64,000 bases of DNA. Source: Blastococcus carthaginiensis. Its GTDB lineage: Bacteria > Actinomycetota > Actinomycetes > Mycobacteriales > Geodermatophilaceae. The translations under genes and the position numbers were made by a program. The stretch covers positions 18,115 through 82,114 of the forward strand of contig NZ_JASNFN010000025.1 in assembly GCF_030731085.1 (NCBI RefSeq). The letters are read 5' to 3'. Shown piece by piece: positions 31,889 through 40,932 of this stretch; position 1 is the first letter of the stretch, and the number at the start of each line of letters is the position of its first letter. The notes under the pieces were generated by a model that saw only the letters and a list, made by a program, of their open reading frames with translations, did no database searches and had not been told where the DNA came from.

Positions 31889-34039
31889 ATGCGCTGGACG
31901 AACCTGCCCTCGTGGGTGGTTCCCTCGAACACGGGCATCCGCACCAAGGTGGTAGCGCTGGCCGTCGCCAGCGTCGCCGTCACCGGCGTGGCCATGGGCG
32001 GTGTCAGCGCCTGGCAGAGCAGCCGCTTCGCCGACGACGCCGCGCGGGACATGGACGCCCTCGTCGAGGAGAACATCAGCCGCGCCGCCCGGGGCGCCTA
32101 CGACCTCGTCGCCACCCAGGGCGCGTCGACGGCGATGAAGGTCGACTACGACCTCAACGCGGCGCGGTACGTGCTGCAGCAGTCCGGGAGCTTCGCCATC
32201 GACGGCTCCGGCCGCAACCCGGTCACCTGGGACGCCAAGAACCAGATGAACGGCCAGGTCACCCCGGTGGCCCTGCCCCGCGTGCTGGTCGGCGGCGAGT
32301 GGCTGGGCCAGAACACCGACATGGCCGTCCGGACCCCGGTGGTCGACGACATCATGTCGATGGTCGGCGCCACCGTGACGCTCTTCCAGAAGACGCCCGA
32401 GGGCAACTTCCTGCGCGTCGCGACGAACGTGCAGGCCGCCTCCGGTTCCCGCGCCATCGGCACCTACATCCCGGCCGTCAACCCCGACGGGAAGCCCAAC
32501 CCGGTCGCCGCCGCGGTGAGCAGCGGTCAGACCTACCGCGGCAACGCGTTCGTCGTCGACTCGTGGCTGGTCTCGGCCTACGAGCCGATCCTCGGCCCCG
32601 CCGGTGACGTGGTCGGCGTCCTCTACGTCGGGGTGAAGCAGACGAACCTGCCCGCTCTGCGCCAGGGCCTCGAGTCCACGACCATCGGCGAGAACGGCCA
32701 CATCGAGGTCTACGGCGGCACGGGCGATCGCGCCGGCACCGTCCTGGTGAGCCCGGACGGGGCGCAGGACGGCGAGCAGCTGATCGACGCCACGGACGCC
32801 GAGGGCACTCCCTACGTGCAGCAGATCGTCGACGCCGCCCTCCCGCTGCAGGACGGGGAGCAGGCGACGGTGCGGTACGTCGACCCCGAGGAGGGCCCGA
32901 CGACGGCCCGCGTCTCCTACTACGCGCCGTGGGACTGGGTGATCACCGCCGTCACCCGCGACGCCGACTTCGCCGGTGCCACGGACGCGCTGGCCGAGGG
33001 CCGCACGTCGATGGTCTGGGCGATGGTGCTCGCCGCGCTCGCGATCGCCGTCGTGGGCGGGCTGATCGCGCTGTGGGTCGGCCGCCGGCTCACCCAGCCG
33101 CTGACGCGCCTGCGCGACCGCATGGCCGAGATCGCCGACGGGGAGGGCGACCTGACCCAGCGGATGGACGACTCCCGCGACGACGAGGTCGGGCAGCTCT
33201 CCGGCGCGTTCAACCGGTTCGTCGACAAGGTGGCCGGCACGGTGCGCGACATCCACCGCTGCGCCCAGGAGGTCGCGTCGTCCGCCGCCGGGGTGTCGGC
33301 CGTGGCCGACGGGCTGGCGCACCGCGCCTCCCGCAGCCGCGACCAGGCCCAGGGGGCGCACGGCGTCGCGTCGGAGATCAGCAGCAGCGTCTCGTCGGCC
33401 GCCGCCGGCGCCGAGGAGATGGGGGCCTCGATCACCGAGATCGCCCGCAGCGCCGCCGAGGCGGCGGAGGTCGGCCGTCAGGCGGCCTCGCTCGCGGAGG
33501 CGACCGAGACGACGATCGCCGCGCTCGGGGCGAGCTCCGCGGAGATCGGCGACGTCGTGAAGGTCATCTCCGGCGTGGCCGAGCAGACCAACCTGCTCGC
33601 GCTCAACGCCACCATCGAGGCGGCCCGCGCCGGCGATGCGGGCAAGGGCTTCGCCGTCGTCGCCAACGAGGTCAAGGACCTCGCCCAGGAGGCGGCGAAG
33701 GCCAGCGAGGAGATCGCCCAGCGGGTCCAGGGCATCCAGTCCGAGACCACGGAGGCGGTCCGGTCCATCTCGCGCATCGCCGAGGTGGTCCGGGCGATCA
33801 ACGACCACCAGACGACGATCGCCAGCGCCGTCGAGGAGCAGACGGCGACCACCCGCGAGCTCAGCCGCAGCGTCGCCACCGCCGCGGAGGGCGCCGGCGC
33901 CGTCACCACCACCCTCACCTCGGTGAGCCGGGACGCCGACGACAGCGCCTCGGACGTCGAGCGGGCGCGCTCGGCGGCGCAGGAGCTCGACGGGCTGTCC
34001 CGCGAGCTGAACCGGCTGCTGGGGGCCTTCACGGTCTAG
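31889..34039 (+). CDS. Methyl-accepting chemotaxis protein with extracellular Cache domain
   Basis: 716 residues from the ATG after GGAAGG. First transmembrane helix at about 20 to 42, a large extracellular Cache_3-Cache_2 type sensor (about 45 to 365, including VVGVLYVGVKQTNL), a second helix (about 373 to 395), HAMP (to about 446) and the cytoplasmic signalling domain. The hairpin tip is clear: VAEQTNLLALNATIEAARAG then GKGFAVVANEVKDLA. No glutamate-rich CheR tail is seen. No other chemotaxis or flagellar gene is in the window, so it is an orphan here; the ligand is unknown. Confidence 0.92.
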   Translation: MRWTNLPSWVVPSNTGIRTKVVALAVASVAVTGVAMGGVSAWQSSRFADDAARDMDALVEENISRAARGAYDLVATQGASTAMKVDYDLNAARYVLQQSGSFAIDGSGRNPVTWDAKNQMNGQVTPVALPRVLVGGEWLGQNTDMAVRTPVVDDIMSMVGATVTLFQKTPEGNFLRVATNVQAASGSRAIGTYIPAVNPDGKPNPVAAAVSSGQTYRGNAFVVDSWLVSAYEPILGPAGDVVGVLYVGVKQTNLPALRQGLESTTIGENGHIEVYGGTGDRAGTVLVSPDGAQDGEQLIDATDAEGTPYVQQIVDAALPLQDGEQATVRYVDPEEGPTTARVSYYAPWDWVITAVTRDADFAGATDALAEGRTSMVWAMVLAALAIAVVGGLIALWVGRRLTQPLTRLRDRMAEIADGEGDLTQRMDDSRDDEVGQLSGAFNRFVDKVAGTVRDIHRCAQEVASSAAGVSAVADGLAHRASRSRDQAQGAHGVASEISSSVSSAAAGAEEMGASITEIARSAAEAAEVGRQAASLAEATETTIAALGASSAEIGDVVKVISGVAEQTNLLALNATIEAARAGDAGKGFAVVANEVKDLAQEAAKASEEIAQRVQGIQSETTEAVRSISRIAEVVRAINDHQTTIASAVEEQTATTRELSRSVATAAEGAGAVTTTLTSVSRDADDSASDVERARSAAQELDGLSRELNRLLGAFTV

Positions 34040-34055
34040 CGACCACCGTAGGTAC

Positions 34056-34094
34056 ACGAAAGCCCCTCTCCCGTTCCGGGAGGGGGGCTTTCGT
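34056..34094. terminator. Bidirectional hairpin terminator
   Basis: A 17-base stem with one mismatch (34056-34072 with 34078-34094) and the loop GTTCC between the convergent chemoreceptor and exoribonuclease genes. The outer arms give AAAG/CTTT at the stem base. Confidence 0.8.
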
Positions 34095-34103
34095 GCCCAC
34101 CGG

Positions 34104-34589
34104 TCAGCTGCCGGCGGCCTCGATCGCCTTCCAGCGCGCCAGGTTGAAGCGGGCGTCGACCAGCGCGTCGTGCGTGCCCTGCGGCTTGGGCGGCAGCGGC
34201 GGCTGCCCGCGGTCGTCCCAGCGCTGGCGCAGCTCCCGGGTGAAGCGCGGGATCGGGCGCGGGAGCGCCGGCATCGCGCCCCACAGCTGGCAGAGCGCCA
34301 CGTGGTCGTAGGCGGCGATCCACGCCCAGAGCTCGACTTCCTCCCCCGGCGCGGTGAGGAAGGAGAGCAGGTCCTCGCGGATCCGCTCCCGGCTCCGCCA
34401 GGCCCGGTCCGCCGGCGGGGGCAGCTGGTCGAGGACGTTCCGGCGCACCCACGGGATCGCCCGGTCCGGGTCGAACTCCGTGCTGACCGCGTAGAACTCC
34501 CGGCCGGTTTCGTCCACGACGCCGATGGAGACGAGGTCGATGGTGGTGCCGTCCTCGATGAACTCGGTGTCGTAGAAGAAGCGGCGCAC
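34104..34589 (-). CDS. 3'-5' exoribonuclease AS (Rv2179c-like)
   Basis: 161 residues from the GTG at 34589, matching the start of known homologues (RRFFYDTEFIEDG). The DEDD motifs are present: D and E in YDTEF, D in AYDHVALCQLWG, and D in HDALVDARFN. The family degrades RNA with preference for adenylate. GTG at 34598 is a possible alternative start. It closely resembles Rv2179c, which in M. tuberculosis lies next to aroG; here a chemoreceptor and pfkA have been placed between. Confidence 0.88.
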   Translation of the reverse strand: MRRFFYDTEFIEDGTTIDLVSIGVVDETGREFYAVSTEFDPDRAIPWVRRNVLDQLPPPADRAWRSRERIREDLLSFLTAPGEEVELWAWIAAYDHVALCQLWGAMPALPRPIPRFTRELRQRWDDRGQPPLPPKPQGTHDALVDARFNLARWKAIEAAGS

Positions 34590-34645
34590 GGCGTCCACCG
34601 TAGGCGGCGGCACCCCGGAGGGCCGGTCGACGGCCGGCCCGCCGT

Positions 34646-35932
34646 TCAGAGGTGCGTGGCCGGCGCCCGGTCGCGGTCGCCGTACGCCTGCTTCGCCACC
34701 GCGGCCCGGCGCCAGTCGAGCCACTGCATGACGGGGCCGGCGGCGAGGCCGTGGACGACCACCGAGCCGACGACGACGAGCACCGTCGTCGCCCAGAGCT
34801 GCTCGGCGCCGGGGATGTCGGCCTCGCTGAGCCCGTAGGCCATGTAGTAGAGCGAGCCGATCCCGCGGACGCCGAAGAAGCCGATCACCCAGCGCTCCCG
34901 GCGACCGGTGGGGCTGCCCCACAACGCCAGGGCGCCGGCGGCCGGCCGGATCACGAGGAGGAGCAGCACCGCGAGCAGGACGTGCTGCCAGCCGACCTCC
35001 GCGAGCACCCCCCGGGCCACCGCCCCGCCCACCAGCAGCAGGACGACGACGGTGAGCAGCCGCTCGAGCTGCTCGACGTGCGCGTGCAGCACCCGGTGCC
35101 GGCCGTGCGCCCGCTCGGCCGCGCGCACGGTGCACGCGCACGCGAAGACGGCGAGGAAGCCGTAGCCCTCGATCAGCTCGGCGACGCCGTAGGCCAGGAA
35201 GATGCCGGTGAGGGCCACGAAGGCCTCCGCGCGCTCGGCCAGGTTGACCCGCTCCGCGACGCGGGAGAAGAACAGGACGCGCAGCAGCCAGCCGACGGCG
35301 ATGCCGGCGGTGACGCCGGCGGTGATCCGCCACACCAGGTCGACGGCGACCCACTCGCCCAGCCAGCCGGCCGGCGCGGCCCCGGCGGCCGCGATCGCGA
35401 TCGCGGCGTAGGTGAACGGGAAGGCGAGACCGTCGTTGAGCCCGGCCTCGGAGGTGAGGGCGAACCGGGTCTCGTCCTCGCTCTCGTCGTCGTCGGTGGG
35501 CTCGCCCACCTGGACCTCGGTCGCCAGGACCGGGTCGGTCGGTGCCAGCGCCGCCCCCAGGAGGACCGCCGCCGCGGCGCCCAGCCCCAGCAGCCACCCG
35601 CCCAGGAGGGCGACCGCCGCCACGGTGAGGGGCATCGTGACCGCGAGCAGCCGCCAGGTCGACCCCCACCGCCGGAGCCCGATCCGCCGGTCCAGCGCCA
35701 GCCCCGCGCCCATGAGCGAGACGATGACCACCAGCTCGGTCAGGTGCACGGCGGTGGTCCCGTGCCGGATCGGATCCGGCGAGGGCAGCTCGTCGAACAA
35801 CGCGAAGGCCGCGATCCCGGCCCCGGTGAAGACCATCGGCATCGACCCCGGCGCCCGGTCGAGCAGCCGGGGCAGCAGCGCCGCCAGCAGGGTCGCGACG
35901 CCCGCGGCCGCGTAGAGGAGCCCTACCTGCAC
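34646..35932 (-). CDS. Cation:proton antiporter (CPA1, NhaP-like)
   Basis: 428 residues with about twelve hydrophobic helices. The ion-binding region is visible in GAALAPTDPVLATEV and in SEAGLNDGLAFPF, the TD/ND pairs of CPA1 exchangers. It exchanges Na+ or K+ for H+ across the membrane. The acidic stretch PTDDDESEDE is a cytoplasmic or periplasmic loop between helices. It is a single-gene unit preceded by a short CGGCA(C/G) repeat. Ion preference is unknown. Confidence 0.9.
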   Translation of the reverse strand: MQVGLLYAAAGVATLLAALLPRLLDRAPGSMPMVFTGAGIAAFALFDELPSPDPIRHGTTAVHLTELVVIVSLMGAGLALDRRIGLRRWGSTWRLLAVTMPLTVAAVALLGGWLLGLGAAAAVLLGAALAPTDPVLATEVQVGEPTDDDESEDETRFALTSEAGLNDGLAFPFTYAAIAIAAAGAAPAGWLGEWVAVDLVWRITAGVTAGIAVGWLLRVLFFSRVAERVNLAERAEAFVALTGIFLAYGVAELIEGYGFLAVFACACTVRAAERAHGRHRVLHAHVEQLERLLTVVVLLLVGGAVARGVLAEVGWQHVLLAVLLLLVIRPAAGALALWGSPTGRRERWVIGFFGVRGIGSLYYMAYGLSEADIPGAEQLWATTVLVVVGSVVVHGLAAGPVMQWLDWRRAAVAKQAYGDRDRAPATHL

Positions 35933-35978
35933 GGCTCAGCGGGGCGGGGGTCTCGTGCGGTCACCGCTCCATCCTCCC

Positions 35979-36014
35979 CGGCACCGGCAGCGGCACCGGC
36001 ACCGGCACCGGCAG
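35979..36014. repeat. Hexanucleotide tandem repeat CGGCA(C/G) x6
   Basis: Six consecutive CGGCAC or CGGCAG units between the antiporter start (35932) and the SDR stop (36028), about 45 bases upstream of the antiporter. Its length may vary between strains. Confidence 0.75.
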
Positions 36015-36027
36015 CCCGGCGGCCCGG

Positions 36028-36942
36028 TCAGGCGGCCGGTCCGCCCCTGCGCCGCGCGCCGAGCGAGTGGGTGCCGAACTCGCGGCCGTCCAGGGCCGCG
36101 ATGTCCCGCTCCAGCTGCGGCACCCGCTTCGCCGAGACCGCCATCGCCACCTTCTCGGCCACGACGCCGGTGACCAGCTGGCGCAGCGCGGCCACGGTGC
36201 CCACCGAGCGCGGCACGAACACCCGGCGGCGCCGGGACTCCAGGTTCTCCACCAGCGCCTCGGCGCAGGCCTCCACCGACGTGTACGCGCCCAGCGGCCC
36301 CGGCAGCTGCCGGCGGGTGGCGGCGAAGGTCGGCAGCGCGGCCTCGGTGTCGCGCACCAGGTCGGTGTCGATCCACGTCGGGTGGGCGCTGGCCACGGTG
36401 ACGCCCCGGTGCGCGACCTCCAGCCGCAGCGCGTCGCCGAAGCGCTCGACCCCGGCCTTCGACGCGCAGTAGGCGCTCATGCCGGGGAGGACGGTGAACG
36501 CGGCCGCGGAGCTGACCAGCAGCACGTGCCCCCGCCGCTGCGCGATCTCCGGCAGGGCGGCGTGCGCGGTCAGCATCGTCCCGATGAGGTTGACCTCGAT
36601 GGTGCGGGCCAGCGCGTGGGCGGAGCTCGTCATCACCGTGGTGAGCGGCGCGATCCCGGCATTGGCGACGACGACGTCCAGCCCGCCGAAGGTGTCCACC
36701 GTCCGCCGCACGGCCGCGGCCAGCGCGTCGGCGTCGGTGACGTCGGCCTCGACCCACAGGTGCTCGGGCCCCAGTTCGTCGGCGATCCGCGCCAGCTCCT
36801 CCGGCTCCAGGCCGACGAGGGCGACCCGTGCGCCGCGCGCGGCCGCCTTGCGGGCCAGCGCGGCGCCGATGCCCCGCGCGGCGCCGGTGATCAGGACCGA
36901 CTTCCCGGCCAGGGGGGTGCGCGTGCGGTGTCCAGACGCCAT
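36028..36942 (-). CDS. Short-chain dehydrogenase/reductase
   Basis: 304 residues from the ATG with GAGGAG upstream. The Rossmann motif TGAARGIG, the NAG motif in VVVANAGIA and the active-site serine with YCASK are all present, so it is a classical NAD(P)(H) SDR of the extended-C-terminus kind. It is divergent from the Baeyer-Villiger monooxygenase operon and shares a 100-base control region carrying two palindromes. Oxidation of an alcohol to the ketone used by the monooxygenase is a reasonable guess from context, not a proof. Confidence 0.88.
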   Translation of the reverse strand: MASGHRTRTPLAGKSVLITGAARGIGAALARKAAARGARVALVGLEPEELARIADELGPEHLWVEADVTDADALAAAVRRTVDTFGGLDVVVANAGIAPLTTVMTSSAHALARTIEVNLIGTMLTAHAALPEIAQRRGHVLLVSSAAAFTVLPGMSAYCASKAGVERFGDALRLEVAHRGVTVASAHPTWIDTDLVRDTEAALPTFAATRRQLPGPLGAYTSVEACAEALVENLESRRRRVFVPRSVGTVAALRQLVTGVVAEKVAMAVSAKRVPQLERDIAALDGREFGTHSLGARRRGGPAA

Positions 36943-36971
36943 GGGGCTGCTCCTCGGCTCGTCGCGCTCGT

Positions 36972-36988
36972 GTTGAGCACTGCTCAAC
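36972..36988. promoter_or_regulatory. Putative TetR operator, copy 1
   Basis: Perfect palindrome GTTGAGCA-C-TGCTCAAC. It covers a -35-like TTGAGC of the monooxygenase promoter. Confidence 0.6.
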
Positions 36989-37002
36989 GCCTGTTGTAGC
37001 GT
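36973..37002 (+). promoter_or_regulatory. Promoter of the monooxygenase operon
   Basis: TTGAGC (36973-36978), 18 bases, TAGCGT (36997-37002). Transcription would start near 37009, inside operator copy 2, giving a leader with GGGAAGGAG before the GTG. Confidence 0.5.
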
Positions 37003-37019
37003 GTTGACCGTTGCTCAGC
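37003..37019. promoter_or_regulatory. Putative TetR operator, copy 2
   Basis: GTTGACCG-T-TGCTCAGC is a degenerate copy of operator 1. The centres are 31 bases apart, three helical turns. Confidence 0.5.
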
Positions 37020-37044
37020 AAGCCGAGGGAAGGAGCCGACCGAG

Positions 37045-38592
37045 GTGACCAGCACGACGCGGACGCACGTCACCACCTCCCCCGGCGCGGGCGCAGCCGC
37101 CCCGCGCGAGGTGCGGGTGGCCGTCATCGGGTCCGGCTTCGCCGGCCTGGCCATGGGGATCACGCTGCGGCAGCGCGGCGAGACCGACTTCGTCCTCCTG
37201 GAGCGGGCCGACGACGTCGGGGGGACCTGGCGCGACAACACGTACCCGGGCGCCGCGTGCGACGTGCAGTCGCACCTGTACTCCTACTCCTTCGCGCCGA
37301 ACCCCGACTGGCCGAGGTCGTACTCCGAGCAGCCGGAGATCCAGGCCTACCTGCAGGCCACCGCGGACCGGTACGGCGTGCGGGCGCACTGCGCCTTCGG
37401 GGCCGAGGTGACCGCCGCCCGGTGGGACGACGACGCGCGCCGCTGGCAGGTGCGGACGACGGCCGGCGAGTTCCGGGCCCAGGTGCTCGTCTCCGCCGCG
37501 GGCGCGCTCGCCGACCCGGCCTACCCCGACATCCCGGGCCTGGAGACCTTCGAGGGCACCGTCATGCACTCGGCCCGCTGGGACTCCTCGCACGACGTCA
37601 GCGGCGAGAAGGTCGCCGTCATCGGCACCGGCGCCTCGGCCGTCCAGATCGTGCCGGCCATCCAGCCGCAGGTGGAGAGCATCGCGGTCTACCAGCGCAC
37701 CCCCGCCTGGGTGGTCCCCCGCACCGACCACCCGGTGAAGCCGTGGGCCCGCCGGCTCTACCGCCTGGTCCCCGGCCTGCAGCGCGCCCTCCGCGGCGTG
37801 CTCTACGCATCCCGCGAGTTCCTCGTGATCGGCCTGGCCAAGCGGCGGGCGTTCCTGAAGCCCGTCGGCCGGCTGGCGCGGGCCCACCTGCACCGGCAGG
37901 TCCGGGACCCGAGGCTCCGCGCGGCGCTGACACCGGACTACACCATCGGCTGCAAGCGGATCCTCATCAGCAACGACTGGTTCCCCGCCGTATCCGCCCC
38001 CAACGCCGAACTCGTGACCGCCGGCATCGCCGAGATCCGGCCGCGCTCGATCGTCACCCGGGACGGCGTCGAGCGGCCCACCGACACCCTGGTGCTGGCC
38101 ACCGGCTTCCACGTGACCGACCTGCCGATCGCCGAGCGGATCCGCGGCCGCGACGGCCGGTCCCTCGCCGAGGTGTGGGCCGACGGCATGGTGAGCAACC
38201 GGAGCACCACCGTCGCCGGCTTCCCCAACCTGTTCCTGCTGGTCGGCCCCAACGTCGGCGTCGGGCACACGTCGATGGTCTACATGATCGAGTCGCAGGT
38301 GGCCTACGTCGACGACGCGCTGCGCACCATGGACGCCGAGGGCCTCGCCGTCCTGGAGACCACCCCGCAGGCCCAGGAGGCCTACCGCGCCCTCATCGCC
38401 CGCAAGTCCCGGGGCACCGTGTGGCTCGGCGGCGGCTGCGCCAGCTGGTACCTCGACGAGCACGGCCACAACACGACGCTGTGGCCGGACTTCACCTTCC
38501 GGTTCCGGAAGCTCACCCGTGCCCTGGACCGGGAGAACTACGTCGGGATCCCGGCCGGGGCGCCGGTCCGCGAGCAGGAGGAGGCGGCGTGA
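37045..38592 (+). CDS. Flavin-dependent monooxygenase of the Baeyer-Villiger type
   Basis: 515 residues, GTG after AAGGAG. FAD-binding VIGSGFAGLAMG and NADPH-binding VIGTGASAVQIV flank the Baeyer-Villiger fingerprint F169-E-G-T-V-M-H175-S-A-R-W179-D; DVGGTWRDNTYPGAACD is also typical. The enzyme inserts oxygen beside a ketone to give an ester or lactone. The next gene, a hydrolase overlapping by four bases, could open that ester, and a TetR regulator follows. The pathway looks like oxidation of a ketone or cyclic alcohol, but the substrate is not shown. Confidence 0.9.
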   Translation: MTSTTRTHVTTSPGAGAAAPREVRVAVIGSGFAGLAMGITLRQRGETDFVLLERADDVGGTWRDNTYPGAACDVQSHLYSYSFAPNPDWPRSYSEQPEIQAYLQATADRYGVRAHCAFGAEVTAARWDDDARRWQVRTTAGEFRAQVLVSAAGALADPAYPDIPGLETFEGTVMHSARWDSSHDVSGEKVAVIGTGASAVQIVPAIQPQVESIAVYQRTPAWVVPRTDHPVKPWARRLYRLVPGLQRALRGVLYASREFLVIGLAKRRAFLKPVGRLARAHLHRQVRDPRLRAALTPDYTIGCKRILISNDWFPAVSAPNAELVTAGIAEIRPRSIVTRDGVERPTDTLVLATGFHVTDLPIAERIRGRDGRSLAEVWADGMVSNRSTTVAGFPNLFLLVGPNVGVGHTSMVYMIESQVAYVDDALRTMDAEGLAVLETTPQAQEAYRALIARKSRGTVWLGGGCASWYLDEHGHNTTLWPDFTFRFRKLTRALDRENYVGIPAGAPVREQEEAA

Positions 38593-39542
38593 CCGGCACG
38601 CTGATCCGTACCGTCCGCAGGCGCACCGCGGCGGTTCCCACCACCGACGGCGCGCGGCTGCACGCCACCGTCGAGGGCGCCGAGGACGCGCCGGTGACCG
38701 TCGTCCTCGCTCACGGGTGGACGCTGTCGCAGGCCGCCTGGGACGACGTCGCCGGGCTGCTGGCCGACCGGGTGGCCGATGGCGCGCTGCGCCTGGTGCG
38801 CTACGACCAGCGCGGCCACGGCCGCTCCACCTGGTCCTCCCCCACCCACCCCGAGTCCGGGCTCAGCATCGACCGGCTCGGCGCCGACCTGGCCGACGTG
38901 CTCGACCGGCTCGTGCCCACCGGTCCCGTCGTCCTCGGTGGGCACTCGATGGGCGGCATGACCGTCATGTGCCTGTCCGCCGCGCGGCCCGAGCTGTTCG
39001 GTGACCGGGTGCGCGGTGTCGCGCTGGTGTCGACGTCGGCCGGCGACCTGGCCTCCGACCCGCGCTCGGCCGGCGGTCGCATGGCCCGGATCCGCCCCGG
39101 GGTGCTCACCGCGGCCCTGACCGGCGCCGGCCTGCTCGAACGGCTGCGGGGGCTGGTGCCGCCGACCCACCCGCGGCACCGCACGATGGTGCGGGAACTG
39201 CTCTACGGCGCCGACGCCACCGACGAGATGGTCCTGGAGGGTGCGCGGATCATGCACGCGTCCAGCCTCCGCGCCTTCATCGAGTTCCTGCCCGCCCTCG
39301 GCGACCACGACAAGCGGACGCAGCTCGACGCGCTCACGCGGGTCCCCGTCGAGATCTTCGTCGGCGACAGCGACAAGCTGACGCCGGAACGGCACAGCGC
39401 GCACCTCGCGCACGCGCTGCCCGCGGCCCGCCTCCACCGGGTGGAGCGCACCGGCCACATGCTGCCCCAGGAGCGCCCGGAGCTCGTCGTCGACGGCGTG
39501 CTGCGCCTGGTGGCCGGTGCCACCGGCCGCGACGTCGCGTGA
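38589..39542 (+). CDS. Alpha/beta hydrolase
   Basis: 317 residues from the GTG overlapping the monooxygenase stop. Oxyanion region LAHGWTLSQAAWDD, RYDQRGHGRS, nucleophile elbow GGHSMGGMTV, aspartate in EIFVGDSDKLTP and histidine in VERTGHMLPQE make a complete triad. It probably hydrolyses the ester or lactone made by the upstream enzyme. An arginine-rich N-terminus (RTVRRRTAAVPTTDG) precedes the fold. Confidence 0.88.
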   Translation: MTGTLIRTVRRRTAAVPTTDGARLHATVEGAEDAPVTVVLAHGWTLSQAAWDDVAGLLADRVADGALRLVRYDQRGHGRSTWSSPTHPESGLSIDRLGADLADVLDRLVPTGPVVLGGHSMGGMTVMCLSAARPELFGDRVRGVALVSTSAGDLASDPRSAGGRMARIRPGVLTAALTGAGLLERLRGLVPPTHPRHRTMVRELLYGADATDEMVLEGARIMHASSLRAFIEFLPALGDHDKRTQLDALTRVPVEIFVGDSDKLTPERHSAHLAHALPAARLHRVERTGHMLPQERPELVVDGVLRLVAGATGRDVA

Positions 39543-39558
39543 CCCGGGACGTCCGGCC

Positions 39559-40155
39559 GTGACCCCGGCCCCGCCCGGACCGGGTCGTGGCCGGCGGTCG
39601 GCGGACGACCGGCGGGCCCAGCTCGTGCAGATCGGCCTCGAGCTGCTGCCCACCACCCCGGTGCAGGAGCTGACCATCGACGAGGTGGCCCGCCGGGCCG
39701 GCATCAGCCGCAGCCTGCTGTTCCACTACTTCCCGAGCAAGCGCGACTACTACGCCGCCGTGACCCGGGCGGCGGCGGAGCTGCTCTGGACCCACCTGCT
39801 GCCCCGGCCGGGTGCACCCGACGAGGGCACGGGCGCCGCCACCGTCGACGGGATGCTGGACCGCTACGTCGGCTGGGTGGAGACCTTCCGGGAGACCCAC
39901 CTGGCGTTCGTGCGCGGCGCCGCGGGCGGCGACCCGTGGGTGGCCGAGGTCTACGAGGAGACCCGCCGCCGGCTCGTCGAGGTGGGGCTGCGCACGCTGG
40001 GGCTCCCCGACGACGCCCGGCGCCGCCAGCTCGTGCTGGCGTTCTTCGCCTTCACCGAGGACCTCGTCGCGCAGTGGGTGCTGGAGCCGACGATGCCCCG
40101 CGCCGAGCTGCTCGCTCTGCTCCGCGACGTCCTCGACCGGCTGCTGCCGCGCTAG
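39559..40155 (+). CDS. TetR-family transcriptional regulator
   Basis: 198 residues from the GTG at 39559. The helix-turn-helix is clear (ELTIDEVARRAGISRSLLFHYFPSKRDYYAAV) at about 35 to 70. The C-terminal ligand domain is variable as usual. It is the last gene of the monooxygenase operon, 16 bases after the hydrolase, and is the best candidate to bind the two palindromes at 36972-37019. Its stop codon overlaps the plsC-like stop in a CTAG that is read as TAG on both strands. Confidence 0.88.
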   Translation: MTPAPPGPGRGRRSADDRRAQLVQIGLELLPTTPVQELTIDEVARRAGISRSLLFHYFPSKRDYYAAVTRAAAELLWTHLLPRPGAPDEGTGAATVDGMLDRYVGWVETFRETHLAFVRGAAGGDPWVAEVYEETRRRLVEVGLRTLGLPDDARRRQLVLAFFAFTEDLVAQWVLEPTMPRAELLALLRDVLDRLLPR

Positions 40156-40913
40156 CCGGCGAGCGTCGTCGGCGCGCGGTCGGCGGCCTCGGTGGCCGGC
40201 GGCTGGAGCGTGGCGACGACGTCGTTCGCGCTGGCGCCCGTGGCGTCCATCGACTTCTTCACGGTGGCGCCGTAGACGTCGACGTACTCCTGGTCCGAGA
40301 GGGTCATGATCTCGTACATGATCTCGTCGGTGATCGACCGCTCGACGAAGCGGTCACCGGCCAGCCCCTCGTAGCGGCTGAAGTCCAGCGGCTTCCCGAC
40401 CCTCACCCGCACCTGGGTGAGCTTCCTGCCGAACGGCAACCGCCGGGTGCTGTAGACCATGGCCACCGGGACGACGGGCGCCCCCGTCTCCAGCGCCATG
40501 CGCGCGACACCGATCTTGCCCCGGTAGAGCCGCCCGTCCGGCGAGCGGGTGCCCTCGGGGTAGATGCCCAGCAGCTTCCCGTCGCGCAGGATCCGGATGC
40601 CGGTCCGGATGGCGCCCTCGGCGGCCGAGGCGCTCGACCGGTCGATCGGCACCTGCCCGGCACCGCTGAAGAAGGCCCGCTGGAGGAACCCCTTCACGCC
40701 CGTGCCGGTGAAGTACTCGGCCTTGGCCAGGAAGGTGACCCGCCGCTTGAGCTGCAGCGGCATGAAGATCCAGTCCGCCGCGGACAGGTGGTTGCTGGCG
40801 AGGATGGCGGCGCCCGTCGCGGGCACGTGCTCGATGCCTTCCACCTTCGGGCGGAAGACGGCCCGTGCCGGCGGGCCGATCGCGACGAACTTGAGGAACC
40901 AGTAGAACAACAC
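40152..40913 (-). CDS. 1-acyl-glycerol-3-phosphate acyltransferase (PlsC-like)
   Basis: 253 residues from the GTG with GGGAGG five bases upstream. Acyltransferase motif I NHLSAADW (NHxxxxD) and motif III YPEGTRSPDG are intact, with PIDRSS between, so it is catalytically complete. A first hydrophobic helix anchors it to the membrane. It likely makes phosphatidic acid or acylates a glycolipid. From memory, the M. tuberculosis relative Rv2182c sits in an equivalent place, near the ArsA-like and fadD15 genes. Confidence 0.9.
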   Translation of the reverse strand: MLFYWFLKFVAIGPPARAVFRPKVEGIEHVPATGAAILASNHLSAADWIFMPLQLKRRVTFLAKAEYFTGTGVKGFLQRAFFSGAGQVPIDRSSASAAEGAIRTGIRILRDGKLLGIYPEGTRSPDGRLYRGKIGVARMALETGAPVVPVAMVYSTRRLPFGRKLTQVRVRVGKPLDFSRYEGLAGDRFVERSITDEIMYEIMTLSDQEYVDVYGATVKKSMDATGASANDVVATLQPPATEAADRAPTTLAG

Positions 40914-40932
40914 GCCTCCCTCGGGGACTGCC

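Noticed and set aside
30455..34057. A very long minus-strand open frame upstream of aroG, giving a 1646-residue product
   Set aside because: It runs antisense to pfkA, the intergenic gap and the chemoreceptor, is low-complexity Arg/Gly/Ala, and has no domain; it exists because high GC depletes stop codons.
40152..40155. CTAG shared by two convergent stop codons as a special signal
   Set aside because: A four-base coincidence; CTAG is read as TAG on both strands and needs no other explanation.
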